A DNA stretch of 64,000 nt from Clostridia bacterium (GCA_030625885.1 DAOUPZ010000021.1:1-64000), one strand, 5' to 3'. Numbered from the stretch's first letter, positions 7,539 through 17,131 are shown. The notes: generated from the sequence alone by a model not told the origin. Translations and numbers: made by a program.

Positions 7539-9110
7539 CTATTTATCAAGACTACCAACTCCACCGCCGCCTGGCGTTTCAATACGAAGAATGCCACCTG
7601 ATTCTATTATCTCACTAAACTTGCCGGGCCGCTCTTGAATCTGTCCATTTTTAATAATGATATTTTTACCTGACTCCCCGGACTCGCCACCCGCTAACCC
7701 ATATGGAAGATGCACACGCCGTTCTGAAATAACCGTCACTTCAGCATCCGTAAGCATGCGCATCTCCCGCACAATGCCGTCACCCCCGCGTTGTTTGCCT
7801 TCCCCGCCTGTATGCCTTCGGATGGCATATTCGTTGACGACAAAAGGGTAACTGTATTCTAACGCTTCTATCGGCGTATTAAGCGTATTCGTCATATGAG
7901 AATGAACAGCATGCTCACCAGTTGTCATGTGGCTCGCCCCCATGCCGCCGCCAATGGTTTCATAGTAAACAAAAGGCCGCTCACTACGCGGGTCCATCCC
8001 CCCAATGGTCACGTTATTCATTGTTCCCTGGCTTGCCGCCGGAATCTGCTCTGGAAGGGCCTTGGCCAATGCACCTAAAATCACATCCACAATACGCTGA
8101 GAGGTTTCCACATTTCCTGCTGCTACCGCTGCGGGAAACACAGCATCCACAATGCTCCCTTTCCGTGTAATCACCTCAATGGGACGCAAGCATCCTGTAT
8201 TTGCGGGAATATCACCTTCTACCAAACAGCGAAATACATACAACACTGCTGAAAGGGTAATCGCATAGACCGCATTCACACTGCCCTTGACTTGGTCATC
8301 GGACTGGCTAAAGTCAAGAATGGCTTGATATCCTTTAATCATAAGACTTAAATGAATCCGAATATCTTTTGTACCCACCCCGTCATCATCTAAATAATCT
8401 ACAAATTCGTAACAACCGTCAGGAATCCTAGTAATGGTTTGACGCATCATTCTTTCTCCATAATCAACGAGATGATGCGCATAAAAATCAACCGTCTCAA
8501 ACCCATATTTTTCAATTAACTCTTTAAGCCGCCGAGCACCCGTCATATTAGCCATAATTTGTGCTGCAAAATCGCCTTCACTTTCCTGCGGTGTACGCAC
8601 ATTATTCAAAATTAGACCCATCAATTTTTCATCAACTCTGCCGTTCTCCACAATTTTCATGGGGGGAATAACAAGCCCTTCTTGATAAAGCGAAGTGGAT
8701 AAGGGCATGGAACCCGCTGTTATCCCCCCCACATCCACATGATGCGCGCGATTAGCAAGATAGAAGACAGGTTTTTTATTACCTTTTGTAAATACCGGTA
8801 CGACAATTGAAATATCCGGCAGATGCGTCCCGCCTTTAAAAGGATCATTTAAAATGACCATGTCTCCTTCTGCAAAATCTGTGTCCGTAATTGCCGCTTC
8901 AAGCGACATCGGCATAGAACCGAGGTGAACTGGAATATGAGCAGCCTGGGCGACCATTTGCCCATCTTTATCAAAAAGGGCACAGGAATAATCCCGCCGC
9001 TCTTTAATATTGGGTGAATAAGCTGTCCGATTTAATGTCATACCCATCTCTTCCGCAATAGAGGAAAATCGGTTTTTAAAAACCTCGAGTAATATTGGAT
9101 TAAATTCCAT
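7539..9110 (-). CDS. hyuB: Hydantoinase B / oxoprolinase family subunit
   Basis: A 523-residue protein of the HyuB family, partner of HyuA in ATP-dependent ring opening of N-methylhydantoin, 5-oxoproline or similar cyclic amides. Family features include the N-terminal NPILLEVFKNRFSSIAEEMG, the SCALFDKDGQMVAQAAHIPVHLGSM stretch near residues 43-67, NDPFKGGTHLPD near 87-98, and the C-terminal GGGVGS. The frame is open to 9137, but ATG 9110 is six bases behind AAGGAGG and gives the canonical MEFNPILL start. It overlaps the end of hyuA by 11 bases, so translation is coupled. Length is normal. Confidence 0.92.
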   Translation of the reverse strand: MEFNPILLEVFKNRFSSIAEEMGMTLNRTAYSPNIKERRDYSCALFDKDGQMVAQAAHIPVHLGSMPMSLEAAITDTDFAEGDMVILNDPFKGGTHLPDISIVVPVFTKGNKKPVFYLANRAHHVDVGGITAGSMPLSTSLYQEGLVIPPMKIVENGRVDEKLMGLILNNVRTPQESEGDFAAQIMANMTGARRLKELIEKYGFETVDFYAHHLVDYGERMMRQTITRIPDGCYEFVDYLDDDGVGTKDIRIHLSLMIKGYQAILDFSQSDDQVKGSVNAVYAITLSAVLYVFRCLVEGDIPANTGCLRPIEVITRKGSIVDAVFPAAVAAGNVETSQRIVDVILGALAKALPEQIPAASQGTMNNVTIGGMDPRSERPFVYYETIGGGMGASHMTTGEHAVHSHMTNTLNTPIEALEYSYPFVVNEYAIRRHTGGEGKQRGGDGIVREMRMLTDAEVTVISERRVHLPYGLAGGESGESGKNIIIKNGQIQERPGKFSEIIESGGILRIETPGGGGVGSLDK

Positions 9111-11091
9111 GATGTTCCTCCTTCTGTTCAATCTCAATGATTAAATTGCCAAGGGCATCAATCATGCCCCTTGTATGGGGTGGAAGTACAATCGTCGATG
9201 AATACTCAATCACAATAGCCGGCCCCTCTATCCTATTTCCATAATGTAAGTGAGTACGATCATATATTGCCGCAGCATATACATTAGAGTCAAAAATAAC
9301 CTCTCGAGTCCCTATTTTGGCCTGCCTTAAGGGTGTACTGGTCGGATTTTCTGCTTTCTTAAGCTCCGGTTTTTGCGACACACCACGTGCTTGCAACCTA
9401 ACATTGACAATCTCTACGTTTTTCCCTTCATGACGGTATCCATATCGTTTTTCATGGGCTGCATGAAAACGCTGGACAAAATCTTTATCAAAAGGAACCA
9501 TGATTTCATAAGATTGACCTTGATAACGCATGTCCAAATACCGCTCCAAGAAAATAGTTTCTTCTTTAAGCCCTTCTGCGGCAAGATCCTTTAGACCTTG
9601 CATTTCCAATTGAGAAAAAAGTTCTTGAAGTATGACTGTATCTACTGTATTTCCCATTAGCATAACCGTCTGAGAATAGTTCCGTATCACATCTGCCATT
9701 AACATGCCCATAGCAGAAAGAATACCGCAATTACGAGGCACCAAAACACGAGGAATACTTAACAGTTGTGCTAAAAATACCGCATGCATACCCCCGGCAC
9801 CCCCAAAGGAAACCAATGTAAATTCACGCGGATCAAAACCTCGTTCTACTGAAATAACGCGAATGGCTCGCTCCATAGCCGTATTAGCGACTGCACATAT
9901 ACCCTCTGCCAACTCTTGAGATGTAATTTGCGCTAATTTTGCCATCCTATCGAAATGAAATAAAAGATGTTGCTCATTTAATGTCATATTGCCACCCAAA
10001 AAATATTCTGGCAATAACCGTCCCAAAAAAAGATTAGCATCGGTTACAGTAATCGCTTCCCCTTTGCCATAACAAATAGGACCAGGGTCTGCGCCGGCAC
10101 TCTCAGGACCAACCGTCAGCGCCCCCCCCTTATCAATCCGCGCAATTGAACCGCCACCCGCACCCACGGTGTGAATATCAATCATGGGAACCCGTACGGG
10201 ATATGTGGAAATCTCAGAATCGACCGTTAGCGGCAAATCACCATCTATGAGGGATACATCTGTAGATGTACCGCCCATATCAAAAGTAATCAAACGCTCA
10301 AACCCAGCTGCACGTCCCATCTCAAAAGCCCCTACTGCACCCCCCGCTGGCCCGGATAGAATGGTTCTTACAGGTTCATGCATGGCTGTCTTAGCATGGA
10401 TTCTTCCCCCATTCGACTGCATAATCACTAGATTTTCTTCATTGACCGTATTGGCAATGCGGCCGATATATCGATGCATAACCGGTGAAACATACGCGTT
10501 AATCAATGTTGTTGACGTTCGTTCAAATTCACGGAATTCTGCTAAAATTTCATGAGATAGGGATACAGACAAACCCCATTCGGATAAGATTTCTCCCATC
10601 CTTTTTTCATGGCTTTCATTTAAAAAAGAGAAAAGAAAAGATACCGCTACGGATTCAACACCTAAGCGTGCAATTTGCTCTGCTACCCTCCGAGCTTCAA
10701 CTTCATCAAAAGGTATCTCTTCCTCACCAGTAGATAGAATTCGCCCTCCAACGCCAAACCGTAATTCCCGGAGCGCAAGATGCGGTTCTCGGTGATAGTT
10801 AAAACTATATAATACGGAACGGTTTTGCCGTCCAATTTCAATCATATCCTCAAACCCTTTGTTGGTAATCAAAGCTGTTCTTGCCCCTTTACGTTCTAAA
10901 ATCGCATTGGTGGCAACGGTCGAACCGTGTACAACCCGAGGGCATTTTTCTTTGGCAATATGAGCAATCCCCTTGAGAACCGCTTCTGCAGGGTCATGAG
11001 GCGTAGATAAAACCTTATACACACCCCATTCTTTCTCATCTTTGTAAATAAAGTCTGTAAATGTTCCACCCGTATCAACACCTATAAGCAC
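9100..11091 (-). CDS. hyuA: Hydantoinase A / oxoprolinase family subunit
   Basis: A 663-residue HyuA-type subunit with the actin-like ATPase fold. The N-terminal phosphate loop DTGGTFTDF is at residues 6-14, the central ATPase motif GGTSTD is in FDMGGTSTDVSL, and the glycine-rich GAGGGSIA follows. It acts with HyuB in the cytoplasm, using ATP to hydrolyse a cyclic amide. The start is GTG at 11091, behind AGGAGGTTGAATT. Both genes are complete. Neighbouring betaine and proline uptake genes make a role in using creatinine- or proline-derived compounds possible, but they are separated by terminators, so this is only inference. Confidence 0.92.
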   Translation of the reverse strand: MLIGVDTGGTFTDFIYKDEKEWGVYKVLSTPHDPAEAVLKGIAHIAKEKCPRVVHGSTVATNAILERKGARTALITNKGFEDMIEIGRQNRSVLYSFNYHREPHLALRELRFGVGGRILSTGEEEIPFDEVEARRVAEQIARLGVESVAVSFLFSFLNESHEKRMGEILSEWGLSVSLSHEILAEFREFERTSTTLINAYVSPVMHRYIGRIANTVNEENLVIMQSNGGRIHAKTAMHEPVRTILSGPAGGAVGAFEMGRAAGFERLITFDMGGTSTDVSLIDGDLPLTVDSEISTYPVRVPMIDIHTVGAGGGSIARIDKGGALTVGPESAGADPGPICYGKGEAITVTDANLFLGRLLPEYFLGGNMTLNEQHLLFHFDRMAKLAQITSQELAEGICAVANTAMERAIRVISVERGFDPREFTLVSFGGAGGMHAVFLAQLLSIPRVLVPRNCGILSAMGMLMADVIRNYSQTVMLMGNTVDTVILQELFSQLEMQGLKDLAAEGLKEETIFLERYLDMRYQGQSYEIMVPFDKDFVQRFHAAHEKRYGYRHEGKNVEIVNVRLQARGVSQKPELKKAENPTSTPLRQAKIGTREVIFDSNVYAAAIYDRTHLHYGNRIEGPAIVIEYSSTIVLPPHTRGMIDALGNLIIEIEQKEEHHGI

Positions 11092-11230
11092 AATTCAACC
11101 TCCTAATCGCTTTTAAAGTATTTTTTCTTAATTTTATCACATTGCATAGGGTCAAACAAACTTTTCCAAGACATATGCCTTGCAATAAAGATTTTGCATT
11201 TAGAATTGCTCTTGCAAACCCGCAATGTAA

Positions 11231-11266
11231 AATCCTTATTATAAACTATACAGTTTAATAAGGATT
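11231..11266 (-). terminator. Hairpin after the ferredoxin-like gene
   Basis: AATCCTTATTATAAACT pairs with AGTTTAATAAGGATT around a four-base loop (two extra bases in one arm). It lies 50-85 bases after the stop of the gene ending at 11316, so it probably ends that transcript. Confidence 0.5.
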
Positions 11267-11315
11267 GGATAAAAAGAAAAAGCAGATGCACTCATTCGGC
11301 AACTGCTAAATCAGC

Positions 11316-12041
11316 TTATTTAATTATACCCTCAACGCCTATGGTAACTTCCTGGTAAGGGAGAATTGTTTTCGCATCCAGCATCGCTTGTTTTACCGCA
11401 CTTACCATACCATTGCAACATGGCACTTCCATTTTAACAACTGTAATACTGTTAATATGATTATTGACGAAAATCTCCGTCAACTTTTCCGTATAATATG
11501 CATTATCGTCCAGTTTTGGACAACCCATTACGACCACACGGTCTTTGATGAAATCTTTATGAAAATCACCATATGCAAAAGCTGTACAATCTGCAGCAAT
11601 CAACAGATCTGCATTTTCTAAATAATCTTCCCGTGGATGAACAAGGTGCAGCTGTACTGGCCATTGGCGAAGTTCAGAAGGCCTCTTACCATCGTCACCA
11701 AGGGGCTCTTGCACTCCTTTTTTTACTGGCTCATCCATTCTATCGATTCGCCTTGCCATTGTTCCCGGGCAACCACCAAGAAGCGTTTTACTTTCCTTAG
11801 CTTTCTTTTCTATCCTACGTTTAACAGCCTCCTCATCATACGCCTCTGCTTCCCGCTCAGTAATCTCTATTGCACCAGTCGGACAAGCCGGCAAGCAATC
11901 ACCCAGCCCATCACAGTATTTATCGCTTACCAATTTGGCCTTACCCTCAACCATTTGAATCGCACCTTCATGACAAGCATTCACACATAACTCGCAACCA
12001 TTACATAACTTTTCATCTATTGTAATAATCTTTCGTTTCAT
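11316..12041 (-). CDS. 4Fe-4S dicluster ferredoxin-domain protein
   Basis: A 241-residue cytoplasmic protein. Two [4Fe-4S] motifs lie at the N-terminus: CNGCELCVNACHEG at about 14-27, and a second, CDGLGDCLPACPTG, at about 43-56. A central LGGCPG precedes a C-terminal half with cysteines (AADCTAF, MGCPKLDD, PCCNGM) typical of a clostridial family of unknown function annotated as ferredoxin or 4Fe-4S binding protein. The conserved cysteines in the second half suggest another metal or redox site. It is monocistronic with a clear RBS. Redox partner unknown; electron transfer is likely, but no reaction should be assigned. Confidence 0.85.
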   Translation of the reverse strand: MKRKIITIDEKLCNGCELCVNACHEGAIQMVEGKAKLVSDKYCDGLGDCLPACPTGAIEITEREAEAYDEEAVKRRIEKKAKESKTLLGGCPGTMARRIDRMDEPVKKGVQEPLGDDGKRPSELRQWPVQLHLVHPREDYLENADLLIAADCTAFAYGDFHKDFIKDRVVVMGCPKLDDNAYYTEKLTEIFVNNHINSITVVKMEVPCCNGMVSAVKQAMLDAKTILPYQEVTIGVEGIIK

Positions 12042-12136
12042 GATTAAACCCTCCTTTAAAGTATCTTGATTTGTAACCCTATTATAATAAAATGATCCAT
12101 AATAATCAGTAACCTATGTTACGAAAAACGTTTTAT

Positions 12137-12189
12137 GGCAACATGGGGACACACCACTCGTACCTCGTGGAATGTCCCCATCTTTCCTT
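12137..12189. repeat. REP-like hairpin element, copy 1
   Basis: Unit beginning GGCAACATGGGGACA and ending CATCTTTCCTT. The inner part folds as ATGGGGACA and CCAC against GTGG and TGTCCCCAT. It is almost identical to 33582-33634 (two differences inside the hairpin). The shape matches REP sequences mobilised by RAYT (REP-associated Y1 transposase) enzymes in other Firmicutes; no such transposase is in this window. Confidence 0.75.
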
Positions 12190-12266
12190 TAACAAGTAAC
12201 AGATGAAAAAATACGTTAGCTATATTCCTATAATCTTATTATGCTTTCCTATAACCTTCAAAAAAT

Positions 12267-12306
12267 ACCTGTAGCTGCTTTCAATTTATTGAAAGCAGCT
12301 ACAGGT
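12267..12306 (-). terminator. Terminator of the two-component/redox operon
   Basis: Perfect 18-bp stem (ACCTGTAGCTGCTTTCAA and complement) with a four-base loop, followed on the minus strand by TATTTTTTG, just after the kinase stop at 12313. Confidence 0.9.
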
Positions 12307-12312
12307 AAATCA

Positions 12313-13722
12313 TTATAAATTCCTATATTTTTTTAACTCAAATCCAAATCTTACCCCTTTATCTACATTTACAGCATAATACTCACTCTGATGCAATTCT
12401 AATATGTTTCGAGAGATTGCCAGCCCCAAGCCCGTTCCCATTTTTACATCCTTCACCTTGTAAAAGCTTTGCCAAATATAGGGCAAATCTTTTAGCGGGA
12501 TAGCCTCACCCGTATTAAACACCGAAACATCTATTCTGTCATCTTTCTGCAACACTCGAACTTGAACCAAACCCTTTTCTTCCGTATGCCGAATCGCATT
12601 ATTTAAAAAGTTAGTGACAACTTGCTCCATTCTCCCTTCATCTGCATAAACTTTAAAATTTCTCAGATCGCTTTCAAATGTTAATTTAATTTCTTTTTCC
12701 AAACAAATTTTTTGATACTTTTCCACAATATGAGCCACACTGCTGATCATATCAAAAGATTTAGGACAAATCTTAAATACACCCGATTCCAGTTGTGATA
12801 AATCCAGCAAATCTCGGATCATTTGGCTCATTTTATGGGTTTCACCTTGAATAACATCGTAGTAATTTAGCTGTTCTTCAAAATCTTCAACAATCCCGTC
12901 AGATAAGGCTTCCGCATATCCCTGAATAACAGAAATAGGCGTTTGCAATTCATGAGAAACCTGTGCCACAAACTGTTTCCGCAAACGATCCAAATTCTTT
13001 TCCTTTTGCAGTTCTTCTTCCAATCTGCCTATGGTCTTTTCCAATTTCTCTGACATCATATTAAATGTCCGTCCTAGATGACCAATCTCGTCTACTCTTT
13101 TTTCATCATATCTCACGGAAAAGTTGAGTTTTTGAATTTCCTGAGCCATCTGATCTAAACGGATTAACGGCTTGGTAACAATCTTCGAAAACAGGAATGC
13201 TAACAAAACAGCAACAATTATGGCAACCAAAATAATATACCCATAAAACCCTTGAATAATGGTTACCGCCTCTCTAATAGAATGAAACGGTATTTGAAAA
13301 ACCAGCCATGCCTCTGGCGTTAATTGTTTCTCATAGATCAACCATTCTACATCTCCAGTTTGCCCAGTCAATTTGTACATTAATGATTGTTGTCCTGCAT
13401 CCAATTTAAACCGCTTCAAAACCCCCCACCCTCTATTACTGCCTCCCGTCATGTAAATCACATCTCGGCTAGAATCTAAAAGTGAGACTTTCCCTCCAAC
13501 ATGCTCCGCGATATCGTCCAACTCTTTGCGTAATGTTTGATCAGATTGAGTCTGATAAATGTCTTGAATATACAGCGCATCTTCTTGAATGGTTTCAATT
13601 TTTTTATCCTCATAATAGTCTGGCAAAAAATATGCTGTTAAAGCCCATCCCAGAAGCAATATCAACCATACCAATCCTAAGAAAATTCCAAACATTTTAA
13701 AGGAAATGGACTGTTTTTTCAT
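12313..13722 (-). CDS. Sensor histidine kinase
   Basis: A 469-residue membrane sensor kinase. A first membrane helix lies at about 11-33, an extracellular sensing region at 34-155, a second helix at about 160-178, and HAMP at about 179-232. HisKA carries the phospho-acceptor His257 in SHELQTPIS. The HATPase domain has an intact N box (NFLNNAIRH) and the GTGLGLAIS glycine box. Its start overlaps the stop of the response-regulator gene by four bases (ATGA), so the two are coupled. Upstream in the same operon are electron-transfer-type genes, so the stimulus may be redox- or envelope-related; this is inference. Confidence 0.95.
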   Translation of the reverse strand: MKKQSISFKMFGIFLGLVWLILLLGWALTAYFLPDYYEDKKIETIQEDALYIQDIYQTQSDQTLRKELDDIAEHVGGKVSLLDSSRDVIYMTGGSNRGWGVLKRFKLDAGQQSLMYKLTGQTGDVEWLIYEKQLTPEAWLVFQIPFHSIREAVTIIQGFYGYIILVAIIVAVLLAFLFSKIVTKPLIRLDQMAQEIQKLNFSVRYDEKRVDEIGHLGRTFNMMSEKLEKTIGRLEEELQKEKNLDRLRKQFVAQVSHELQTPISVIQGYAEALSDGIVEDFEEQLNYYDVIQGETHKMSQMIRDLLDLSQLESGVFKICPKSFDMISSVAHIVEKYQKICLEKEIKLTFESDLRNFKVYADEGRMEQVVTNFLNNAIRHTEEKGLVQVRVLQKDDRIDVSVFNTGEAIPLKDLPYIWQSFYKVKDVKMGTGLGLAISRNILELHQSEYYAVNVDKGVRFGFELKKYRNL

Positions 13723-14396
13723 AGTTTCACCTCAAAACGATAACCTAATCCCCTTACCGTTGACAGGTATTCACTCATTTCCTGAAGCTTTTTCCGCAAC
13801 CGTTTGACGTGGGTATCTACCGTTCGCAAATCACCAAAGTAATCATGTCCCCATACCCCATCTAGTATTTTCTCACGGCTCAACGCAATATTTTTATTAT
13901 TGATAAAGTATACCAATAAGTCGTATTCTTTAGGTGTCAATTCGATCACTTCTTCATTAATAAACACCATATGATATTTTGTATTTATCTTTAAAGTTCC
14001 AAAAACAATTTCATCCTCAAAAGATGTTTTGCCGCTTCTTTTAAGCAGGGCCTTTACTCTGGCAACCAATTCCTTCGTACTGAATGGCTTGGTCACATAA
14101 TCATCAACCCCCAGCTCAAAGCCAAATAATTTATCATTCTCTTCACTTCTCGCTGTTAGCATCATAATTGGAACCCGGCTCTCCCGCCGAATATTGCGGC
14201 AAACTGTCCAACCGTCATACTCTGGAAGCATCACATCTAAAATGACCAGATCAATCTCACTTTCCGACCATCTCTCCATTGCTATTTTCCCGTCTTCGGC
14301 CTCCACGACTTCAAAATCCTCTTTCCTCAAATAAGTAGCGACTAGCTTCCGCAACCGCATATCATCCTCAACAAGTAAGATTTTTAAGCTATTCAT
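13719..14396 (-). CDS. OmpR/PhoB-type response regulator
   Basis: A 225-residue DNA-binding regulator. The receiver domain has acidic residues E10-D12, the phospho-accepting Asp54 in VILDVMLPEYDGW, Thr81 and Lys103 (VTKPF). The C-terminal winged-helix Trans_reg_C domain contains the usual LTPKEYDLL and TVDTHVKRLRKKL stretches. The kinase gene follows with a four-base overlap. The promoter region and targets are not visible; self-regulation of this five-gene operon would be typical. Confidence 0.95.
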   Translation of the reverse strand: MNSLKILLVEDDMRLRKLVATYLRKEDFEVVEAEDGKIAMERWSESEIDLVILDVMLPEYDGWTVCRNIRRESRVPIMMLTARSEENDKLFGFELGVDDYVTKPFSTKELVARVKALLKRSGKTSFEDEIVFGTLKINTKYHMVFINEEVIELTPKEYDLLVYFINNKNIALSREKILDGVWGHDYFGDLRTVDTHVKRLRKKLQEMSEYLSTVRGLGYRFEVKL

Positions 14397-14409
14397 CCAT
14401 GATCACCTT

Positions 14410-15522
14410 CTATTTTTCTGCCTTTTTCAAGGCCTCTTCAACTGCATTTTTTATCGCGTCACTGGTTAATGTTGCCCCGGTGATATTGTCAACATTTACG
14501 GACTGTTTCTCAATAATCAGCAGCGGAATAGATACTATTGGCTCTTCATAATATCCCCGTGATTCATTATGAGATAAAATATCAATATTCACTATTTTAT
14601 CATTATTTATGGTAACGGCTGCCTTAACATCAGATCGATAACCTCTGGCCGTTCCGGTAAAAGTACCCTCATTATATTTTTCAGATATTTTTTCTTCATT
14701 TTGTTCTAAATGATTTTCTAATATTACTTCATGTACGGCTTCTTGTTTTGCTGTATTGGATATTGACGGTTCTTCCTGAGGATTATTAATTAACCGTTGC
14801 AATTCATTCTTAACAGCTGAAAAGGTCAGCCCTTTTTCTGCACAGAAATCACGTACGCTGATTCCTGAATCATTGAAAGAATAGCCAATAACCCTTTCAA
14901 TCTGATCTTTGGTAAGACCCATATCATACAATTCCCCAAATGTCGTTTTCCCCTTTATAGCAACTTCATTTTCTTCATGAACCGAATTCTGGATCGTTGC
15001 CTGCTCTTTTTGAGATTTGGAATCGCTCAAACCCCCAAAATCAATGGTGTGCTTTTCAAGATATTCTAATTGCGCATCTGAAAGATCAGCTTTTTCCTTC
15101 AAAATAGCTACTGCAGCAGCAGGCAAATACGTTTCTTCTTCCATATCATAAGGAAGCCCTGTATAAAGCGCCACAAACAGTCGTACCGAACCTGTTCCAA
15201 TTTCTTCCTCATCTTCCTCACTGATTGCATAATTTTCTTTAACACTTTTACATTGAAAAGTTACCGCATCTATAGCTGTTGGTAATTCAAATGCTTCTTG
15301 TAGATCTTCCAACGATATCGTAAAATTTTTTACAATATCACCAAATGTATATGAACCTCTGATATCCGCCGGATTGCTTTCCCCGGCAAACACCCCTGTT
15401 TGAATCTTAGCCGGAACTTTACTAGACTCCGTTTGCCAGTATCCTAATGATTTAGTTACCCCAATTCCTCCAAATAAAACCACAAAAATAACCACTGCCA
15501 TGGATACAGATTTAATTTTCAT
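14410..15522 (-). CDS. Membrane-anchored FMN-binding (flavinylated) protein
   Basis: A 370-residue exported protein. After an N-terminal membrane segment (about 7-25) come two helical modules with TFGDI/TFGEL starts, then a C-terminal FMN_bind domain. This ends in DNITGATLTSDAI (about 345-357), the site where ApbE-type enzymes attach FMN to a threonine. The frame is open to 15585, but ATG 15522 has GGGGGTG at good spacing and starts at the signal. It overlaps the polyferredoxin gene by 11 bases. The pair resembles NapH/RnfG-like electron chains across the membrane. No ApbE gene is present in the window. Confidence 0.85.
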   Translation of the reverse strand: MKIKSVSMAVVIFVVLFGGIGVTKSLGYWQTESSKVPAKIQTGVFAGESNPADIRGSYTFGDIVKNFTISLEDLQEAFELPTAIDAVTFQCKSVKENYAISEEDEEEIGTGSVRLFVALYTGLPYDMEEETYLPAAAVAILKEKADLSDAQLEYLEKHTIDFGGLSDSKSQKEQATIQNSVHEENEVAIKGKTTFGELYDMGLTKDQIERVIGYSFNDSGISVRDFCAEKGLTFSAVKNELQRLINNPQEEPSISNTAKQEAVHEVILENHLEQNEEKISEKYNEGTFTGTARGYRSDVKAAVTINNDKIVNIDILSHNESRGYYEEPIVSIPLLIIEKQSVNVDNITGATLTSDAIKNAVEEALKKAEK

Positions 15523-16417
15523 TTGCTGCACCCCCATCCACAATATGACCAGCCGTATCCCCAGTTTCCTTACTTCCCATGACAAGTTCTACGGTATCTG
15601 CAACCGGACAAGCATTTTCAGACGTGCATTTCATACAAACAATACATTGATGGTTTCTAATATTTTCTCCTCTGGAAACGGATATATTCATAGGACAAAC
15701 ACGATCACAATTACCACAGGAAATACAAGTTGCCGAATTTCGCCTGATTTTAAATACTTTGAAAAGATTAAACAAACCTAATAATGCGCCATAAGGACAA
15801 AGATATTTGCACCACGGCCTTTCGACAAACAACGAGCTAATGATTGTAATTGCCAGAACAATCAACCCCCCCACAGCAGCTTCACCGTTCCAAAAATTAA
15901 ATAACGCATGATAGGGATCAATATGATTGAATTTTAAGTAACCCACTTTTGCAGTAATATAAATAATCCAAAACAACAAACCATATCTCAAAAAACGTAA
16001 ATATTTATCATATTGATAGGGAATAAAATGATTATATCTTTTTCCGAATATTTTCTTTCCAATACCACTAATCCATTCCTGGAAACTTCCCAAAGGACAA
16101 ATCCAACCGCAGAAAACAGGTCCAAAGCCTATTGCCAAAATAAACATAATAAACATTAAAATAAAGGAAGATTCATGAATCCATTTTACAAACATCCCCG
16201 TTGTCAAATATTTATAAATGCTGACGACACCGCCAAAAGGACACAGTCCATGAAGTGAAGCAGAAGATAACCACGGAATGCCCCCGCCATTTTCCGCCAA
16301 AGTATGATTAACTGCTATTAAACCTATAAGTGCAAAAAAGAATATTTGGATACCTAATCTAATATAATTCTTCTTGTGGATAGAGTTATATTTAACCTTT
16401 CTTTTAAAATCCACCAT
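15512..16417 (-). CDS. NapH-like membrane polyferredoxin
   Basis: A 301-residue membrane protein with about five helices. Early cysteine pairs are LCPFGG and FCGWICPLG, a third is YLCPYGA, and two classical [4Fe-4S] clusters lie near the C-terminus: CISCGNCDRVCPMN and CIVCMKCTSENACP. This is the NapH/NosR-C/MauN-type architecture, passing electrons from the quinone or cytosol to an exported acceptor; here the acceptor is probably the flavinylated protein encoded next. ATG 16417 is chosen because AGGAGGTGATCGT precedes it; the frame is open 13 codons further. Confidence 0.88.
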   Translation of the reverse strand: MVDFKRKVKYNSIHKKNYIRLGIQIFFFALIGLIAVNHTLAENGGGIPWLSSASLHGLCPFGGVVSIYKYLTTGMFVKWIHESSFILMFIMFILAIGFGPVFCGWICPLGSFQEWISGIGKKIFGKRYNHFIPYQYDKYLRFLRYGLLFWIIYITAKVGYLKFNHIDPYHALFNFWNGEAAVGGLIVLAITIISSLFVERPWCKYLCPYGALLGLFNLFKVFKIRRNSATCISCGNCDRVCPMNISVSRGENIRNHQCIVCMKCTSENACPVADTVELVMGSKETGDTAGHIVDGGAANEN

Positions 16418-16439
16418 ACGATCACCTCCTGTAATTTTA

Positions 16440-16467
16440 GCCGGGAAACCAATCATAGCTCCCCGGC
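16440..16467 (-). other. Hairpin between the DUF2680-type and polyferredoxin genes
   Basis: GCCGGGGA and TCCCGGC pair across a short loop on the minus strand, between two genes of one operon. There is a bulge and no T-run, so an mRNA-stability role is more likely than full termination. Confidence 0.4.
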
Positions 16468-16494
16468 GATAAAAATATTTTCTAATAACAATTG

Positions 16495-16998
16495 TTATCT
16501 TGAATTTCTCCCATAGCCTCTACCATATCCTCTTTCCTGATCAGCATTTCCATGAAAACCGGAACCACCTTGCAAATGTAATCCTTCGCCATTTCCATAG
16601 CCCATTCCTCTTCCATTTGTACCTTTTCCGAAACCAATGCCATATTCTCTTCCTAACCGTTGTTCCCCGGGTCCCGCACATTCATGATCTTCAATCGCTT
16701 GTAGTAATTCATCTGCTCTTTCCCGAGTCATGGTGCCTTCTGCCACTCTTTCTTCAATAATGGCTTTTCTACTTTCCAACATTTGTGCTTCAAATTCATC
16801 CAGGTTTCCTGCTTCTTCAGCCAACTGCCCAAAAGTCTTGTCCGTTCCTCTTTCCTCATACGCTTCTTCCACTGTAACGCCTTGTAATCCAGAATAAATT
16901 TCTGCTGGCCGTTTGACCGCATCTGCTGCAAAAGCAGTCGCTCCCAATAGTGATACTCCTAGTAATCCCATTGCCGTTAATTTTGTGATTTTTCTCAT
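16495..16998 (-). CDS. Secreted DUF2680-type protein with glycine-rich tail
   Basis: A 167-residue exported protein. The signal peptide has an AFAA cleavage region near residue 25. A charged helical middle (about 30-110, with LLQAIEDHECAG) fits the DUF2680 family. The last 50 residues are very rich in Gly, Arg, Asn and Tyr and look disordered. It is the first gene of the operon with the polyferredoxin, FMN protein and two-component system, with an AAAGGAGG ribosome site. Function is unknown; homologues are often stress-induced envelope proteins. One cysteine (CAGPG) is present. Confidence 0.75.
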   Translation of the reverse strand: MRKITKLTAMGLLGVSLLGATAFAADAVKRPAEIYSGLQGVTVEEAYEERGTDKTFGQLAEEAGNLDEFEAQMLESRKAIIEERVAEGTMTRERADELLQAIEDHECAGPGEQRLGREYGIGFGKGTNGRGMGYGNGEGLHLQGGSGFHGNADQERGYGRGYGRNSR

Positions 16999-17084
16999 TT
17001 TAATAGCCTCCTTTAAAATTTATGTGTTTCATTTGTTACTTATACTATAACCCACTTCTGTGACAGTTTTATGGCAAGAATATG

Positions 17085-17108
17085 AAAAAACAGCCGTTGG
17101 CTGTTTTT
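17085..17108 (-). terminator. Terminator of the NHLP/permease operon
   Basis: AAAAACAGCC and GGCTGTTTTT pair around a three-base loop, followed by T residues, 24 bases after the permease stop at 17132. Confidence 0.9.
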
Positions 17109-17131
17109 AAAATAAATGATAATCTTTTGAA

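Noticed and set aside
10184-10555. 123-codon plus-strand frame opposite hyuA
   Set aside because: Mirror of a conserved gene; no start signals.
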